Source of the DNA: Caulobacter flavus
GTDB taxonomy: Bacteria > Pseudomonadota > Alphaproteobacteria > Caulobacterales > Caulobacteraceae
Length of the DNA stretch: 64,000 bases
Direction of reading: 5' to 3'
Assembly: GCF_003722335.1 (NCBI RefSeq)
Contig: NZ_CP026100.1
Coordinates: 4,128,001-4,192,000 of the forward strand
The translations under genes were made by a program, and so were the position numbers. Of this stretch, positions 8,557 to 16,676 are shown piece by piece. The notes under the pieces were generated by a model. It was not told the origin of the DNA. It did not search any database and saw only the letters and a list, made by a program, of their open reading frames with translations. Every line of letters begins with the position of its first letter. Position 1 is the stretch's first letter.

Positions 8557-9306
8557 ATGTCAGTTCGCCTCCAGACATACCGCCCTCCGAAACACGGAAC
8601 GGCGGCCTGCCTGTTTCTCTGCCTGCTGACCGCGCCCCACGCTCCTCACGCCGCCACGCCGGGCCGCGCGGCGGCGAACCGTTCAGAAGCGCGCGTGCGC
8701 TACGACATTCCACCGCAGCCGCTGAGCACGGCGGTCGAGGCCTATGCCGCGGCGAGCGGATTGCAGGTGCTGTACGATCGGCCGCCGGACCGGTCGGCGC
8801 GCTCGACCGGGGTAAAGGGCCTGCTGACCCGGCGGGAAGCCCTGGAACGGCTGCTGGCCGGATCCGGAATGAAGGGGCGCTTCTCGGCGGACGGCGACGT
8901 GCTGCTGGCGCCGATCGGAACGGCGGCCGCCGCTCCCGTCGAACGTCCGCGCGCGGAGGCGCCCCTGCTGGAACTGGACACCTTGCAGGTCGAGGCCCCG
9001 TTGCTGCCGGCGCACGTCAGTCCGCCCGCGACCTGGCCGCTCTACGGCAGCGTGATCCAGCAGACGGTGCAGAGGGCGCTGCGGGCCGACCGGCGGACCG
9101 CCCTTGGCGACTACTCGTCAGTTCTGCGCCTGTGGGTGACGCCGGCCGGGCGCATCGCCCAGGTCGCCCCGGCCGTTTCCAGCGGCGACCCCGCCCGCGA
9201 CACCCTGCTATCGGAAGTGCTGGCGGGCCTGATGCTGCCTTCACCGCCGCCCCAGGGCATGCCGCAGCCGATTACGATCCGTGTCCGATCCTCGTCCGGA
9301 CGTTGA
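8557..9306 (+). CDS. Periplasmic STN-domain protein with TonB-like C-terminus (VreA-like)
   Basis: 249 residues. The N-terminus is hydrophobic (GTAACLFLCLLTAPHAPHA), suggesting export. Residues about 48-115 match an STN signalling domain (YDIPPQPLSTAVEAYAAASG, VKGLLTRREALERLLAGSG). Residues about 160-249 resemble a TonB C-terminal domain (LRLWVTPAGRIAQVAP). There is no beta-barrel, so this is not a TonB-dependent receptor. The same two-domain plan is known in P. aeruginosa VreA, which signals through the FecI/FecR-like pair VreI/VreR. The sigma/anti-sigma pair lies just downstream, separated by a TonB-like gene. Confidence 0.82.
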   Translation: MSVRLQTYRPPKHGTAACLFLCLLTAPHAPHAATPGRAAANRSEARVRYDIPPQPLSTAVEAYAAASGLQVLYDRPPDRSARSTGVKGLLTRREALERLLAGSGMKGRFSADGDVLLAPIGTAAAAPVERPRAEAPLLELDTLQVEAPLLPAHVSPPATWPLYGSVIQQTVQRALRADRRTALGDYSSVLRLWVTPAGRIAQVAPAVSSGDPARDTLLSEVLAGLMLPSPPPQGMPQPITIRVRSSSGR

Positions 9307-9320
9307 AATTTGCGCCATGA

Positions 9321-9350
9321 GCGTCACACGAGCGTCGCAGGCGGTATGAT
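9321..9350 (+). promoter_or_regulatory. Candidate PhoB-like direct repeat and -10 element before the TonB gene
   Basis: GCGTCAC (9321-9327) and GCGTCGC (9332-9338) repeat with an 11-base period, the spacing of Pho-box half sites, followed by TATGAT at 9345-9350. Half-site similarity to CTGTCAT is only partial. If real, the transcript would start near 9357, favouring ATG 9413 over GTG 9362 for the next gene. Confidence 0.25.
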
Positions 9351-9361
9351 ATCGCTGTGCG

Positions 9362-10090
9362 GTGACGGCTTTCCACGCCCATGATCCGGCGCTTTCCCCA
9401 TCGCCCCCCGCGATGGAGGGGCCACGACGCGCGCGTTCGCGCCGCGTGTCGCCCAAGACCCTGGCCATCGGCTGTTCGGTCTGCGTTCACGTGCTGTCGC
9501 TGCTTTCGCTGATCAGGACGCCCCCTGGCGACAACCTGCCGATGTCGCCGGCGCAGGAGGCGACGGCCGTCGAGCTCAGCCTGGTCGAGCCCTCCCAGCT
9601 GGACGCCTCGCCGCCGTCGGCCTCGATCGCGCCACGTCCCCGGACCGCCTCGGTCGACGCGCCGCCGCCTCCCGAGATCTTCGTCGCCGAAACCGCCCCG
9701 CCCGGCGCGCCCAGAGGCGAGGCCGCGCAGAACCGCGAAGCCGTCGAGGCGACCGGCGCCGCCAGGACCGGCGCGGCCGAAGCGCATGATCCGGGCCAGC
9801 AGGACGCCAGTCGCGAGTATTGCCGCCAACTGCTGGCGCACATCCGCCTCTACCGACGCTATCCCGACGCCGCCAGCCAGGAGCGGACCGGCGGCGCGGT
9901 GCAACTGCTCTTCGGCCTCAGCCGCGACGGCGCGGTCACCGACGTGCGCATCGTGCGCACTTCAGGCGTCTCCGCCCTCGACGACGCGGCCGTGGCCACC
10001 GTGCTGCGCGCCCAGCCCCTGCCCCCCATTCCCGCGACCCTGCCGGATCGCCTGACGGTCCAGCTTCCGGTCTCCTTCATGCCCGCTTGA
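9362..10090 (+). CDS. TonB-family energy transducer
   Basis: 242 residues from GTG 9362 (ATG 9413 is a good alternative, giving 225). A single N-terminal membrane anchor (TLAIGCSVCVHVLSLLSLI) is followed by an acidic/proline-containing periplasmic linker and a C-terminal TonB domain (about 150-240: IRLYRRYPDAASQERTGGAV, then FGLSRDGAVTDVRIVRTSGV). The YP motif matches TonB. No exbB/exbD sits directly beside it; those genes are 4 kb downstream. It may transduce energy to an outer-membrane receptor or to the TpsB system. One of three TonB-like proteins in this region. Confidence 0.85.
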   Translation: MTAFHAHDPALSPSPPAMEGPRRARSRRVSPKTLAIGCSVCVHVLSLLSLIRTPPGDNLPMSPAQEATAVELSLVEPSQLDASPPSASIAPRPRTASVDAPPPPEIFVAETAPPGAPRGEAAQNREAVEATGAARTGAAEAHDPGQQDASREYCRQLLAHIRLYRRYPDAASQERTGGAVQLLFGLSRDGAVTDVRIVRTSGVSALDDAAVATVLRAQPLPPIPATLPDRLTVQLPVSFMPA

Positions 10091-10179
10091 TCGACCGCAT
10101 TGACGCCACGAGTTGATAAGATCTAAACCCACCATCTTAAGTCGTATCCCGCTGGCCATGCCGAGTAGCCGAGCACCCG

Positions 10180-10728
10180 ATGTCCGACACATGGGCCACA
10201 CTGCGTAGAAGACTGCTTTCCCGATACGACGAATTCGTCCGAAGACTGACGAAGCGTTTCGGATCCGCCGACCTCGCCCGCGAGGTCGTGCACGAGACCT
10301 ACATGCGATTTGAGCGCGTCGGCGGCGACATGCCGATCCACAATCCCGACGGCTACATCTTCCGGACGGCGATCAACATCGCCAAGAACAAAGGCGTCGT
10401 CGAAAGGCGCTACCTGAACTTCGATGAAATCGAGACCCTGGCCGGCCTGCCCGACGATGCTCCCGACCCCGCCCGCGTGGCCGAGGCCCGTTCGGAAATG
10501 GCGCTCATGCAGCGGGCTCTCGCCCAGTTGCCCTCCCGGCGCCGCGAGATCTTCGAAGCCTCCTGGGTGGACGAGGTGCCGCACGCGGACCTGGCCGCGC
10601 GATACGGCGTGCACCTGCGCACCATCCAGCGGGAGCTCGAGCAGGCCACCTCGTTCGTCCGCACGTTCTGCAAGGAAAATGCCCCTGCGGAACGTCGCAT
10701 TTCGCCCGCTCGATTGTCTTCCTCCTAG
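10180..10728 (+). CDS. FecI-type ECF RNA polymerase sigma factor (VreI-like)
   Basis: 182 residues. Region 2 spans about residues 12-80 (YDEFVRRLTKRFGSADLAREVVHETYMRF), with the promoter-melting part GYIFRTAINIAKNK. Region 4 spans about 112-165, with the helix-turn-helix VPHADLAARYGVHLRTIQRELEQA. Partnered by the FecR-type gene at 10794. ECF factors of the FecI group are held and activated by their FecR partner upon a surface signal. The four-copy motif described at 11799, 39447, 40757 and 55368 is a strong candidate for its target promoter. Confidence 0.9.
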   Translation: MSDTWATLRRRLLSRYDEFVRRLTKRFGSADLAREVVHETYMRFERVGGDMPIHNPDGYIFRTAINIAKNKGVVERRYLNFDEIETLAGLPDDAPDPARVAEARSEMALMQRALAQLPSRRREIFEASWVDEVPHADLAARYGVHLRTIQRELEQATSFVRTFCKENAPAERRISPARLSSS

Positions 10729-10755
10729 AGCTGTTATGAATTGCGAGCTTTGACC

Positions 10756-10772
10756 CGCCGGCGACGCCGGCG
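10756..10772 (+). repeat. Perfect 7-bp hairpin between sigma factor and anti-sigma gene
   Basis: CGCCGGC, loop GAC, GCCGGCG, lying 28 bases after the sigma-factor stop and 21 bases before the fecR start. It is too GC-only and lacks a T-tract for a clear terminator. It may modulate expression of the anti-sigma factor relative to the sigma factor. Confidence 0.35.
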
Positions 10773-10793
10773 TCGAGAGACCATGCGGACACG

Positions 10794-11789
10794 ATGAGCG
10801 CTCCCATTACCGACTCAGCAGCGCTCGATCCGATCGAGGCTCGCGGCCTGGAGTGGATCAACCGAGCGCTCTCCGGGCAGATGACGCCGGAGGAGGTCGA
10901 CGAGCTCGCCCGCTGGCGCGCGGAAAAGCCCGACCACGAGGCCGCCTTCGTCGAGGCCGTGCGTTTTCGCCGAGCGGTGCGCGACGCCGTGCTGGAAGCC
11001 CGCGCCCAACCGTGCGCCCCCAGCACGGCTTCCGAGACCGCGCTCCGCCCGCCCCGCGCCGCACGCAAGGCGACGATGTCGCGTCGCGCCATGATCGGTG
11101 GAAGCATCGCCGCCTCGGTGGTCGGCGGCTACGCCGTGCTAAGGTCGTCCGACGACATCTGGTCGGCCGCGACGGGCGACCGGCCTGACTATCGCGTCGA
11201 CAAGGGCCAGCGCCGCAGCATCGCCGTGGCCAGCGGCGTGTCGGCCGAGTTCAACACCCAGACCCGCGCGTCGGTCGACCAGACCGCGCGAGGCGCCGAG
11301 ATCAAGCTGATTTCCGGCGAGGCCGCCGTGGCCGCCCGCACGCCCGTGGTGATCAAGGCCGGGCTCGGCGAAACCTCCACCCGCGACGGCCGCGTCAACG
11401 TGCGCCAGGACGGCGCGACCGTATGCGTCACCTGCATCGCTGGCGAGGCGCGGGTCGCGCGTGGCGGCCAGGCCGTGACGCTGACCAGCGGCAGCCAGGT
11501 CGTCTACGATCGCAAGGGCCTCGGAGGCGTCCACAGCGTGGACCCCGGCGTCGCCGTCAGCTGGCTGAGCGGCCTTCTGGTCTTCCGCGACGCGCCGCTG
11601 CAGCAGGTGGTCGACGAGATCAACCGCTACCGCCGCGGACGGATCGTGCTCGTCGACCCGGCGCTTGGCCGTCGACCGGTCTATGGCGTCTTCCAGATCA
11701 GCCGGATCGACGGCGCCGCCGAACAGGTGCGCCGCCTGACCGGCGCCAAGATCACCCGGTTGCCGGGCGGACTGGTGCTGGTCAGCTAG
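10794..11789 (+). CDS. FecR-type anti-sigma factor / sigma regulator (VreR-like)
   Basis: 331 residues in three parts. The cytoplasmic N-terminal DUF4880-like region (about 14-65: EARGLEWINRALSGQMTPEE ... ELARWRAEKPDHEAAF) binds the sigma factor. One transmembrane helix (about 98-118, AMIGGSIAASVVGGYAVL) is preceded by Ser-Arg-Arg. The periplasmic FecR domain (about 135-235) is followed by a C-terminal STN-like domain (FRDAPLQQVVDEINRYRRG) that would receive the signal from the STN protein encoded at 8557. Immediately downstream is the first copy of the four-copy promoter motif. Confidence 0.92.
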   Translation: MSAPITDSAALDPIEARGLEWINRALSGQMTPEEVDELARWRAEKPDHEAAFVEAVRFRRAVRDAVLEARAQPCAPSTASETALRPPRAARKATMSRRAMIGGSIAASVVGGYAVLRSSDDIWSAATGDRPDYRVDKGQRRSIAVASGVSAEFNTQTRASVDQTARGAEIKLISGEAAVAARTPVVIKAGLGETSTRDGRVNVRQDGATVCVTCIAGEARVARGGQAVTLTSGSQVVYDRKGLGGVHSVDPGVAVSWLSGLLVFRDAPLQQVVDEINRYRRGRIVLVDPALGRRPVYGVFQISRIDGAAEQVRRLTGAKITRLPGGLVLVS

Positions 11790-11798
11790 ACTGACGCA

Positions 11799-11824
11799 AA
11801 AAGTTCACGACAAATCCTGTCGCC
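11799..11824 (+). promoter_or_regulatory. Copy A of four-copy ECF-like promoter motif, upstream of tpsB
   Basis: Bases read AAAAA-G-TTCACGA, seven variable bases, TGTCGC. Starts 10 bases after the fecR stop and points at the two-partner secretion operon. Fifteen of 26 positions are identical in all four copies (see 39447, 40757, 55368). The two blocks resemble the -35 and -10 elements of an ECF sigma factor. FecI-type factors usually control the operon just after their fecR gene, which fits. Confidence 0.7.
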
Positions 11825-11904
11825 CCTCCCGCCGTTCCTTGTCTTCTTCCATGACGGAAGATGAGAACAGCCCATCAGGCGGCCAACCTGGTGACTAGGA
11901 TCGT

Positions 11905-11920
11905 TGCGGAAATATCCGCA
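11905..11920. repeat. Inverted repeat in the tpsB leader (TGCGGA-N4-TCCGCA)
   Basis: Perfect 6-bp arms with a 4-base centre, about 80 bases after promoter copy A. It could be an operator or an RNA hairpin of the leader. A second, looser stem (AGCGCC-N9-GGCGCT) follows at 11969-11989. Confidence 0.4.
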
Positions 11921-12025
11921 CGGATCCGCACAGCTATACTCGTCTAATCCGAAAATCGAATTGCATACAGCGCCACTTCAGCGGGCGCTTACTTGCGCGT
12001 TCATCCGCGCAGGAGATCGAGTATT

Positions 12026-12052
12026 GAAAGCCGGCGCGCTTTGCCGGCTTTC
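12026..12052 (+). promoter_or_regulatory. Strong hairpin in the tpsB leader, 20 bases before the start codon
   Basis: Perfect 10-bp stem GAAAGCCGGC / GCCGGCTTTC with a 7-base loop. It resembles a transcription terminator stem with a short T stretch, but it sits inside the about 250-base leader between promoter copy A and tpsB. This suggests attenuation, stabilisation or translational control of the operon. Confidence 0.5.
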
Positions 12053-12071
12053 CGTCGGGGGATGAGTTTAG

Positions 12072-13715
12072 GTGCGCAAGCTTCCAGGGGCAGTATCGGC
12101 CAGTCGATGGCGCATGTCGTCTCGGGCGAAGGCGCGGCATGCCTGGCTGGCGGTCGCGGGAAGCCTGGCCGCGCTCTCGGCCGCCGGGGCCAACGCCCAG
12201 GAAAACGCTCCGGACCCGTCCGAACCGCGCTTCGACATCAACGCCATCGACGTCGAGGGCGCGAGCCTGCTCGACCAGGCAAGCCTGGAACTGGCGATCT
12301 ATCCTCACCTCGGCCCCGGGCGCACGCGCGCCGACGTGGCGGCCGCCCAGCAGGCGCTCGAAGCGGCCTATCACGCCAAGGGCTATCAGTCGGTCGTGGT
12401 CGAGGTGCCGCGCCAGACCGTGGCCGAGGGCGTGGTGCGGCTGAAGGTGGTCGAGACCCCGATCGGCCGCGTCCGCGTCACCGGCTCGAAATACTCGGCC
12501 CTGGACGAGGTGCGCAAAGCCATACCCTCGCTGTCCGAGGGCAAGGTGGCCGACTTCAACCAGGCCCAGGCCGAGATCACCGAGGCCAACCGGCTGCCCG
12601 GCCGCCAGGTGACCCCCCTCGTCCGCCCAGGCGCTGCCCCCGGCACGCTGGACGTCGACCTTCAGGTCACCGACCAGTCCCCCTTGCACGGCTCGCTCGA
12701 GGTGAACAACGACCGCAGCGCCTCGACCAAGTCCCTGCGCCTGAACACCAACCTGCGCTACGAGAACCTCTGGCAGAAGGGACACACCCTCTCGCTGACC
12801 TATCTCGTCGCGCCCGAGCGGCCCGACGACTCCCAGGTCTATGCCGCCTCCTACGTCGCTCCGATCTGGAACACGCCGTGGAGCGTGCTGGCTTACGCCT
12901 TCAAGTCGGACAGCGACGTGGCCACGATCGGCGGCGTCAACGTGCTCGGCCAGGGCGCGACGGTGGGCCTGCGCGGCATCTACCAGTTCGCGAGCTTTCA
13001 CGACATCAGCCAGAGCCTCTCGGTCGGCGTCGACTACAAGCACTTCTACGACCTGGCGCGACTGGCCGACGAGAAGGTCAGCCCCGGCCGGGTCGACTAC
13101 TGGCCGCTGACGGCGACCTACACCCTGCGCCGGCAGGCCAAGTCGGTCACGACGGCCAGCCTCTCGGTCACGGCCAACATGCGCGGCCTCGGCGACGACG
13201 ACGACGGGTTCCAGACCAAGCGCCTCGACGCCCGGGCCAACTTCGTCCACGTCAACGTCGAGCTGGAGCAGTTGCAACCCCTGCCTCTGGGCCTGCAGCT
13301 CAACAGCCGGTTCTCGGGCCAGATCTCCGACAGTCCGCTGGTCTCCAGCGAGCAGTTCTCGGCCGGCGGCGCCTCCAGCGTCCGCGGCTTCCTGGCGGCC
13401 GAGACCCTGGGCGACAACGGCGTGAACCTGTCGTTCGAGCTGCGCAGCCCGGCGCTTCTGGACAGCCATCCCAAGCTGCTGCGCGACTGGCGGGCCTACG
13501 GCTTCGTCGACGCCGCCAGCCTCTGGGTGCTCGCCCCCGACGTCGACCAGAAGCAGGACATGCTGATCTACAGCGCCGGCCTGGGAACACGCTTCCAGCT
13601 GCTCGAGCGCCTGAACGGCGACATCGTCGCCGCCTTCCCCCTCAAGAACGGGCCCACCCGCCGCGGCGGCGGAGACCGGGCCTACGTCAACTTCAGCCTG
13701 AAAGCGGAGTTCTAG
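12072..13715 (+). CDS. Two-partner secretion outer-membrane transporter TpsB (ShlB/FhaC family, PdtB-like)
   Basis: 547 residues from GTG 12072. A signal peptide is clear from Met15 (MSSRAKARHAWLAVAGSL ... GANAQ), so ATG 12114 is a real alternative start. POTRA_2 domain about residues 55-133 (INAIDVEGASLLDQASLELA, KGYQSVVVEVPRQTVAEGVV), second POTRA about 135-210, then a 16-strand FhaC-type barrel ending in VNFSLKAEF, whose terminal Phe suits BAM recognition. It should export the giant exoprotein at 19223. Unusually for TPS systems it heads an operon that also carries exbB-, exbD- and tonB-like genes, as pdtB does in P. aeruginosa. Confidence 0.92.
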   Translation: MRKLPGAVSASRWRMSSRAKARHAWLAVAGSLAALSAAGANAQENAPDPSEPRFDINAIDVEGASLLDQASLELAIYPHLGPGRTRADVAAAQQALEAAYHAKGYQSVVVEVPRQTVAEGVVRLKVVETPIGRVRVTGSKYSALDEVRKAIPSLSEGKVADFNQAQAEITEANRLPGRQVTPLVRPGAAPGTLDVDLQVTDQSPLHGSLEVNNDRSASTKSLRLNTNLRYENLWQKGHTLSLTYLVAPERPDDSQVYAASYVAPIWNTPWSVLAYAFKSDSDVATIGGVNVLGQGATVGLRGIYQFASFHDISQSLSVGVDYKHFYDLARLADEKVSPGRVDYWPLTATYTLRRQAKSVTTASLSVTANMRGLGDDDDGFQTKRLDARANFVHVNVELEQLQPLPLGLQLNSRFSGQISDSPLVSSEQFSAGGASSVRGFLAAETLGDNGVNLSFELRSPALLDSHPKLLRDWRAYGFVDAASLWVLAPDVDQKQDMLIYSAGLGTRFQLLERLNGDIVAAFPLKNGPTRRGGGDRAYVNFSLKAEF

Positions 13716-13716
13716 A

Positions 13717-15528
13717 ATGCGTCCCTCGGCGAGCGCCCCCCGCAGGGCCGCGCGACTCCTCATGGCGGCCCTCGGCCTCGTGGCGGCCATGGCCGCCGCC
13801 ACCGTCCCCACCAGCGCCCTGGCCTGGTGGAAGAAGGAATGGCCCTATCGCATCCGCCTCGACCTCGACACCACGCCCAAGGGCCTGGAACTGAAGGGCG
13901 ACGCGGGCCGCTCGCCCGTGCTGGTGCGGCTGCACAGCGGCAACTTCAACTTCGCCGACGCCGCCCCGAACGGATCCGACATCCGCATCATCTCGGGCGA
14001 CGACAAGACGCCCCTGGCCTTCCACGTCGAGAGCTTCGACCCGCTGCTGGGCGTGGGCCTGGTGTGGATCGACGCCCCCCAGGTGAAGGCGGGCGCCAAT
14101 CAGTCGATCTGGCTGTACTACGGCGCCAAGGACGCCGCCGCCGGCGGCGACGCCAAGGGCACGTTCGATCCGGACTACACCGCCGTCTATCACTTCGACG
14201 GCGCCCGCGACGCGCCGCCCAAGGACGTCACGGCCTACAACAACATCGCCCAGACCGCCCCGGCGACGATCGAGGACGCCTCGGCGATCGGCGCCGGCGC
14301 GCAGTTCATCGGCGCCGGTCCGATGATCGTGGCCGGCTCGCCCTCGCTGGCGACCAAGGCCGGCGGCCCGTTCACCTTCAGCGCCTGGGTCCGCCCTGAC
14401 GAGCTGCAGCCGCGCGCGGCGGTGCTCGCCCGTCGCGACGGCGCCGGCGCCCTGGCCGTGGGCCTGGACAACGGCGTGCCCTTCGTCGAAGTCGGCGGCC
14501 AGACGATCAACGCCGCCGCCCCCCTGACCCAGGGCCGCTGGAGCCACCTGGCGGTCGTCGCCGACGGCGCGACCGTCAGCCTCTATGTCGACGGCAAGCC
14601 GGCGGGCCAGGCTTCGGCCGCCCTGCCCGCCTTGTCGGGCCCTATCGCCCTCGGCGGCGACCTGCCGGAAGGCGGCCTCCAGCCGCTGAAGGCCGGCATG
14701 GACGAGGTGCGGTTCTCGCGCGTGGCGCGCTCCGCCGCCCAGATCCAGCTCGACGCCGCCTCGCAGGGGCCGGACGCCCGGCTGATCGCCTTCGTCGTCG
14801 ACGAGAAGCAGTCCGGCATGGGCTTTGGCCACTTCGGCGTGATCATCAAGTCGGTCACCGTCGACGCCTGGGTCGTCATCGCCATCCTCAGCATCATGGC
14901 CGCGGCGTCGTGGTGGGTGATGTGGAGCAAGACCCGCTTCGTCAACGCGTCGGACCGCGCCAACGAGCGCTTCCTGAGCCAGTTCCGCGACCATGGCGAG
15001 GACATGCTGGCCATGACCCGCCTCGACCCGGCCGAAGCCCGCAAGTTGCGCGAGTCCTCGGTGCTGCGGCTCTACCAGGCCGGAGCCGACGAGATCGTGC
15101 GCCGCTCGCGCGGCCCGGGACGCCTGGTGCTGCGCGCCGAGGCCGTCCAGGTGATCCGCGCCTTGATGGACGCGGCCTATGTCCGCGAGACCCAGAAGCT
15201 GGCCAAGGCCATGGTGCTGCTGACGATCTCGATCTCGGGCGGCCCGTTCCTTGGGCTGCTGGGCACGGTGGTCGGGGTGATGATCACCTTCGCGGCCATC
15301 GCCGAAGCCGGCGACGTCAACGTCAACGCCATCGCGCCCGGCATCTCGGCCGCCCTGCTGGCCACCGTGGCCGGCCTTGGCGTCGCGATCCCGGCGCTGT
15401 TCGGATACAACTACATCCTCACGCGCAACAAGGCCGTGCAGGCGAACATGCAAGTGTTCGTCGACGAGTTCATCACCCGCATCTCCGAGCAATACAGCGA
15501 CCAGGGCTACGCCCAGGCCGCCGAATAG
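13717..15528 (+). CDS. DUF2341-LamG-ExbB/TolQ fusion, proton-channel subunit
   Basis: 603 residues starting 1 base after the tpsB stop. A signal peptide (LLMAALGLVAAMAAATVPTSALA) is followed by a DUF2341-like domain (about 38-140, WWKKEWPYRIRLDLDTTPKG), a LamG/concanavalin-like domain (about 150-345, FTFSAWVRPDELQPRAAVLARR, ending MDEVRFSRVARSAAQIQLDA), a transmembrane helix (about 385-405) and a MotA/TolQ/ExbB domain with GPFLGLLGTVVGVMITF and ISAALLATVAGLGVAIPALFGYNY. The channel should pair with ExbD at 15554. The large periplasmic lectin-like head is absent from classical ExbB (about 240 residues) and may touch an outer-membrane partner, glycan or the exoprotein. Confidence 0.9.
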   Translation: MRPSASAPRRAARLLMAALGLVAAMAAATVPTSALAWWKKEWPYRIRLDLDTTPKGLELKGDAGRSPVLVRLHSGNFNFADAAPNGSDIRIISGDDKTPLAFHVESFDPLLGVGLVWIDAPQVKAGANQSIWLYYGAKDAAAGGDAKGTFDPDYTAVYHFDGARDAPPKDVTAYNNIAQTAPATIEDASAIGAGAQFIGAGPMIVAGSPSLATKAGGPFTFSAWVRPDELQPRAAVLARRDGAGALAVGLDNGVPFVEVGGQTINAAAPLTQGRWSHLAVVADGATVSLYVDGKPAGQASAALPALSGPIALGGDLPEGGLQPLKAGMDEVRFSRVARSAAQIQLDAASQGPDARLIAFVVDEKQSGMGFGHFGVIIKSVTVDAWVVIAILSIMAAASWWVMWSKTRFVNASDRANERFLSQFRDHGEDMLAMTRLDPAEARKLRESSVLRLYQAGADEIVRRSRGPGRLVLRAEAVQVIRALMDAAYVRETQKLAKAMVLLTISISGGPFLGLLGTVVGVMITFAAIAEAGDVNVNAIAPGISAALLATVAGLGVAIPALFGYNYILTRNKAVQANMQVFVDEFITRISEQYSDQGYAQAAE

Positions 15529-15553
15529 CTGGCGCGTCCAAGGAGATACGGCC

Positions 15554-15961
15554 ATGCAGGTCCAAGACGAAGACAAGCCCTACGACGACATCAACATCAC
15601 CCCGATGCTCGACCTGGCCTACGTGCTGCTGGTGATCTTCATCATCATGACGACGGCCTCGGTGCAAGGCATCAAGGTCGACCTGCCCAAGGCGAGCACC
15701 TCGGCGAGCCTGGCCAAGCCCAAGACCAAGGCCATCACCGTCAACAACAACGGCGACGTGTTCCTGGACGCCTACCCGGTGACGATGGCGGACCTGGAGG
15801 AGCGGCTGCGGACAGCCAAGGCCGCCGAGCCCGATTTCCCGGTCGTGGTCAAGGGCGACGCCGCCGTCCAGTACCAGAAGGTGATGGACGTGCTGGACCT
15901 GCTGCGCCGGCTGGAGCTCAACCAGGTCGGCCTGGTCACCGGCCGCGCCGAGAAGGGCTGA
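15554..15961 (+). CDS. exbD: ExbD/TolR-family proton-channel subunit
   Basis: 135 residues with a good ribosome binding site (AAGGAGAT at 15540-15547). A short cytoplasmic N-terminus with DINITPMLDLAYVLLVIFI carries the conserved membrane Asp of ExbD (Asp in MLDLAYV). The periplasmic domain follows (KAITVNNNGDVFLDAYPV ... VVVKGDAAVQYQKVMDVLDLLRRL). It works with the ExbB domain of the preceding gene to convert proton motive force for TonB. Confidence 0.95.
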   Translation: MQVQDEDKPYDDINITPMLDLAYVLLVIFIIMTTASVQGIKVDLPKASTSASLAKPKTKAITVNNNGDVFLDAYPVTMADLEERLRTAKAAEPDFPVVVKGDAAVQYQKVMDVLDLLRRLELNQVGLVTGRAEKG

Positions 15962-15965
15962 GGTC

Positions 15966-16676
15966 GTGCCGCCCATCGAGCCTGCCCGGACCAGCTGGCC
16001 GGAGCGCCTGCGCGGCGTCGCCCGCGTGGCCGTGCCCGTGGCGGTCGTCGCGGTCATCGCGATCGGCGTCTGGCGACTGGCGACAGACACGTCGGGCGCG
16101 CGGCGCGAGACCGCCCCGCCCCCGCTCGTGGCGCTGACCCCGCCGCCTCCGCCGCCTCCGCCGCCGCCCAAGGAGCGGCCGCCCGAGCCGGAGAAGACGG
16201 TCGTGGAGACGTCCGTTCCGTCGCCCACGCCCAAGCCCGAGCCCGCACCCAAGTCCGACGCGCCCAAGCAGCTGACCATCAACGGTCCGCCCCAGGCCGG
16301 AGCCGACGCGTTCGGCGTGGCCGCGGGCCGTGGCGGCGGCGTGGCCGTAGGCGGCGATCCGAACGGGTCGGACAAGCCCGGCGGCGCGGGCGGCGGCTTC
16401 GCCGAAGCCGGCTACGCCCGCTACCTGGACGGCGTGCTGCAACGCGCCGTTCAGGCCGACAACCGCATCAACCGCCTGGCCTTCACCGCCCAGGTGCAGA
16501 TCTGGATCCGACCCGACGGCGCGATCGCCCGCGTCGAGATTCTCCGCTCCAGCGGCGACGAGCGCACCGACAAGACGCTGATCGCCGCCATCCAGTCCGT
16601 CGGCCGCGTCGATCAGGCGCCGCCGCCGCAAATCAGGTTCCCGGCCCGCGTGGTCCTTCGAGGTCGCAAGACATGA
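15966..16676 (+). CDS. tonB: TonB-family protein of the TPS operon
   Basis: 236 residues from GTG 15966, 4 bases after exbD. N-terminal anchor about 19-38 (VAVPVAVVAVIAIGVW), a run of ten prolines followed by an alternating Pro/Glu/Lys stretch (about 58-95), a Gly-rich spacer and a C-terminal TonB-like domain (about 145-236, YLDGVLQRAVQADNRIN, WIRPDGAIARVEILRSSGDE). The stop is coupled (ATGA) to the porin gene. Its presence inside a TPS operon suggests that secretion or surface release of the exoprotein, or uptake by its neighbours, is TonB-energised. Confidence 0.88.
   Translation: MPPIEPARTSWPERLRGVARVAVPVAVVAVIAIGVWRLATDTSGARRETAPPPLVALTPPPPPPPPPPKERPPEPEKTVVETSVPSPTPKPEPAPKSDAPKQLTINGPPQAGADAFGVAAGRGGGVAVGGDPNGSDKPGGAGGGFAEAGYARYLDGVLQRAVQADNRINRLAFTAQVQIWIRPDGAIARVEILRSSGDERTDKTLIAAIQSVGRVDQAPPPQIRFPARVVLRGRKT

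Noticed and set aside
11934..13811. 625-codon minus-strand frame over tpsB
   Set aside because: Antisense of a clear FhaC-type transporter; no domain or signal sequence.
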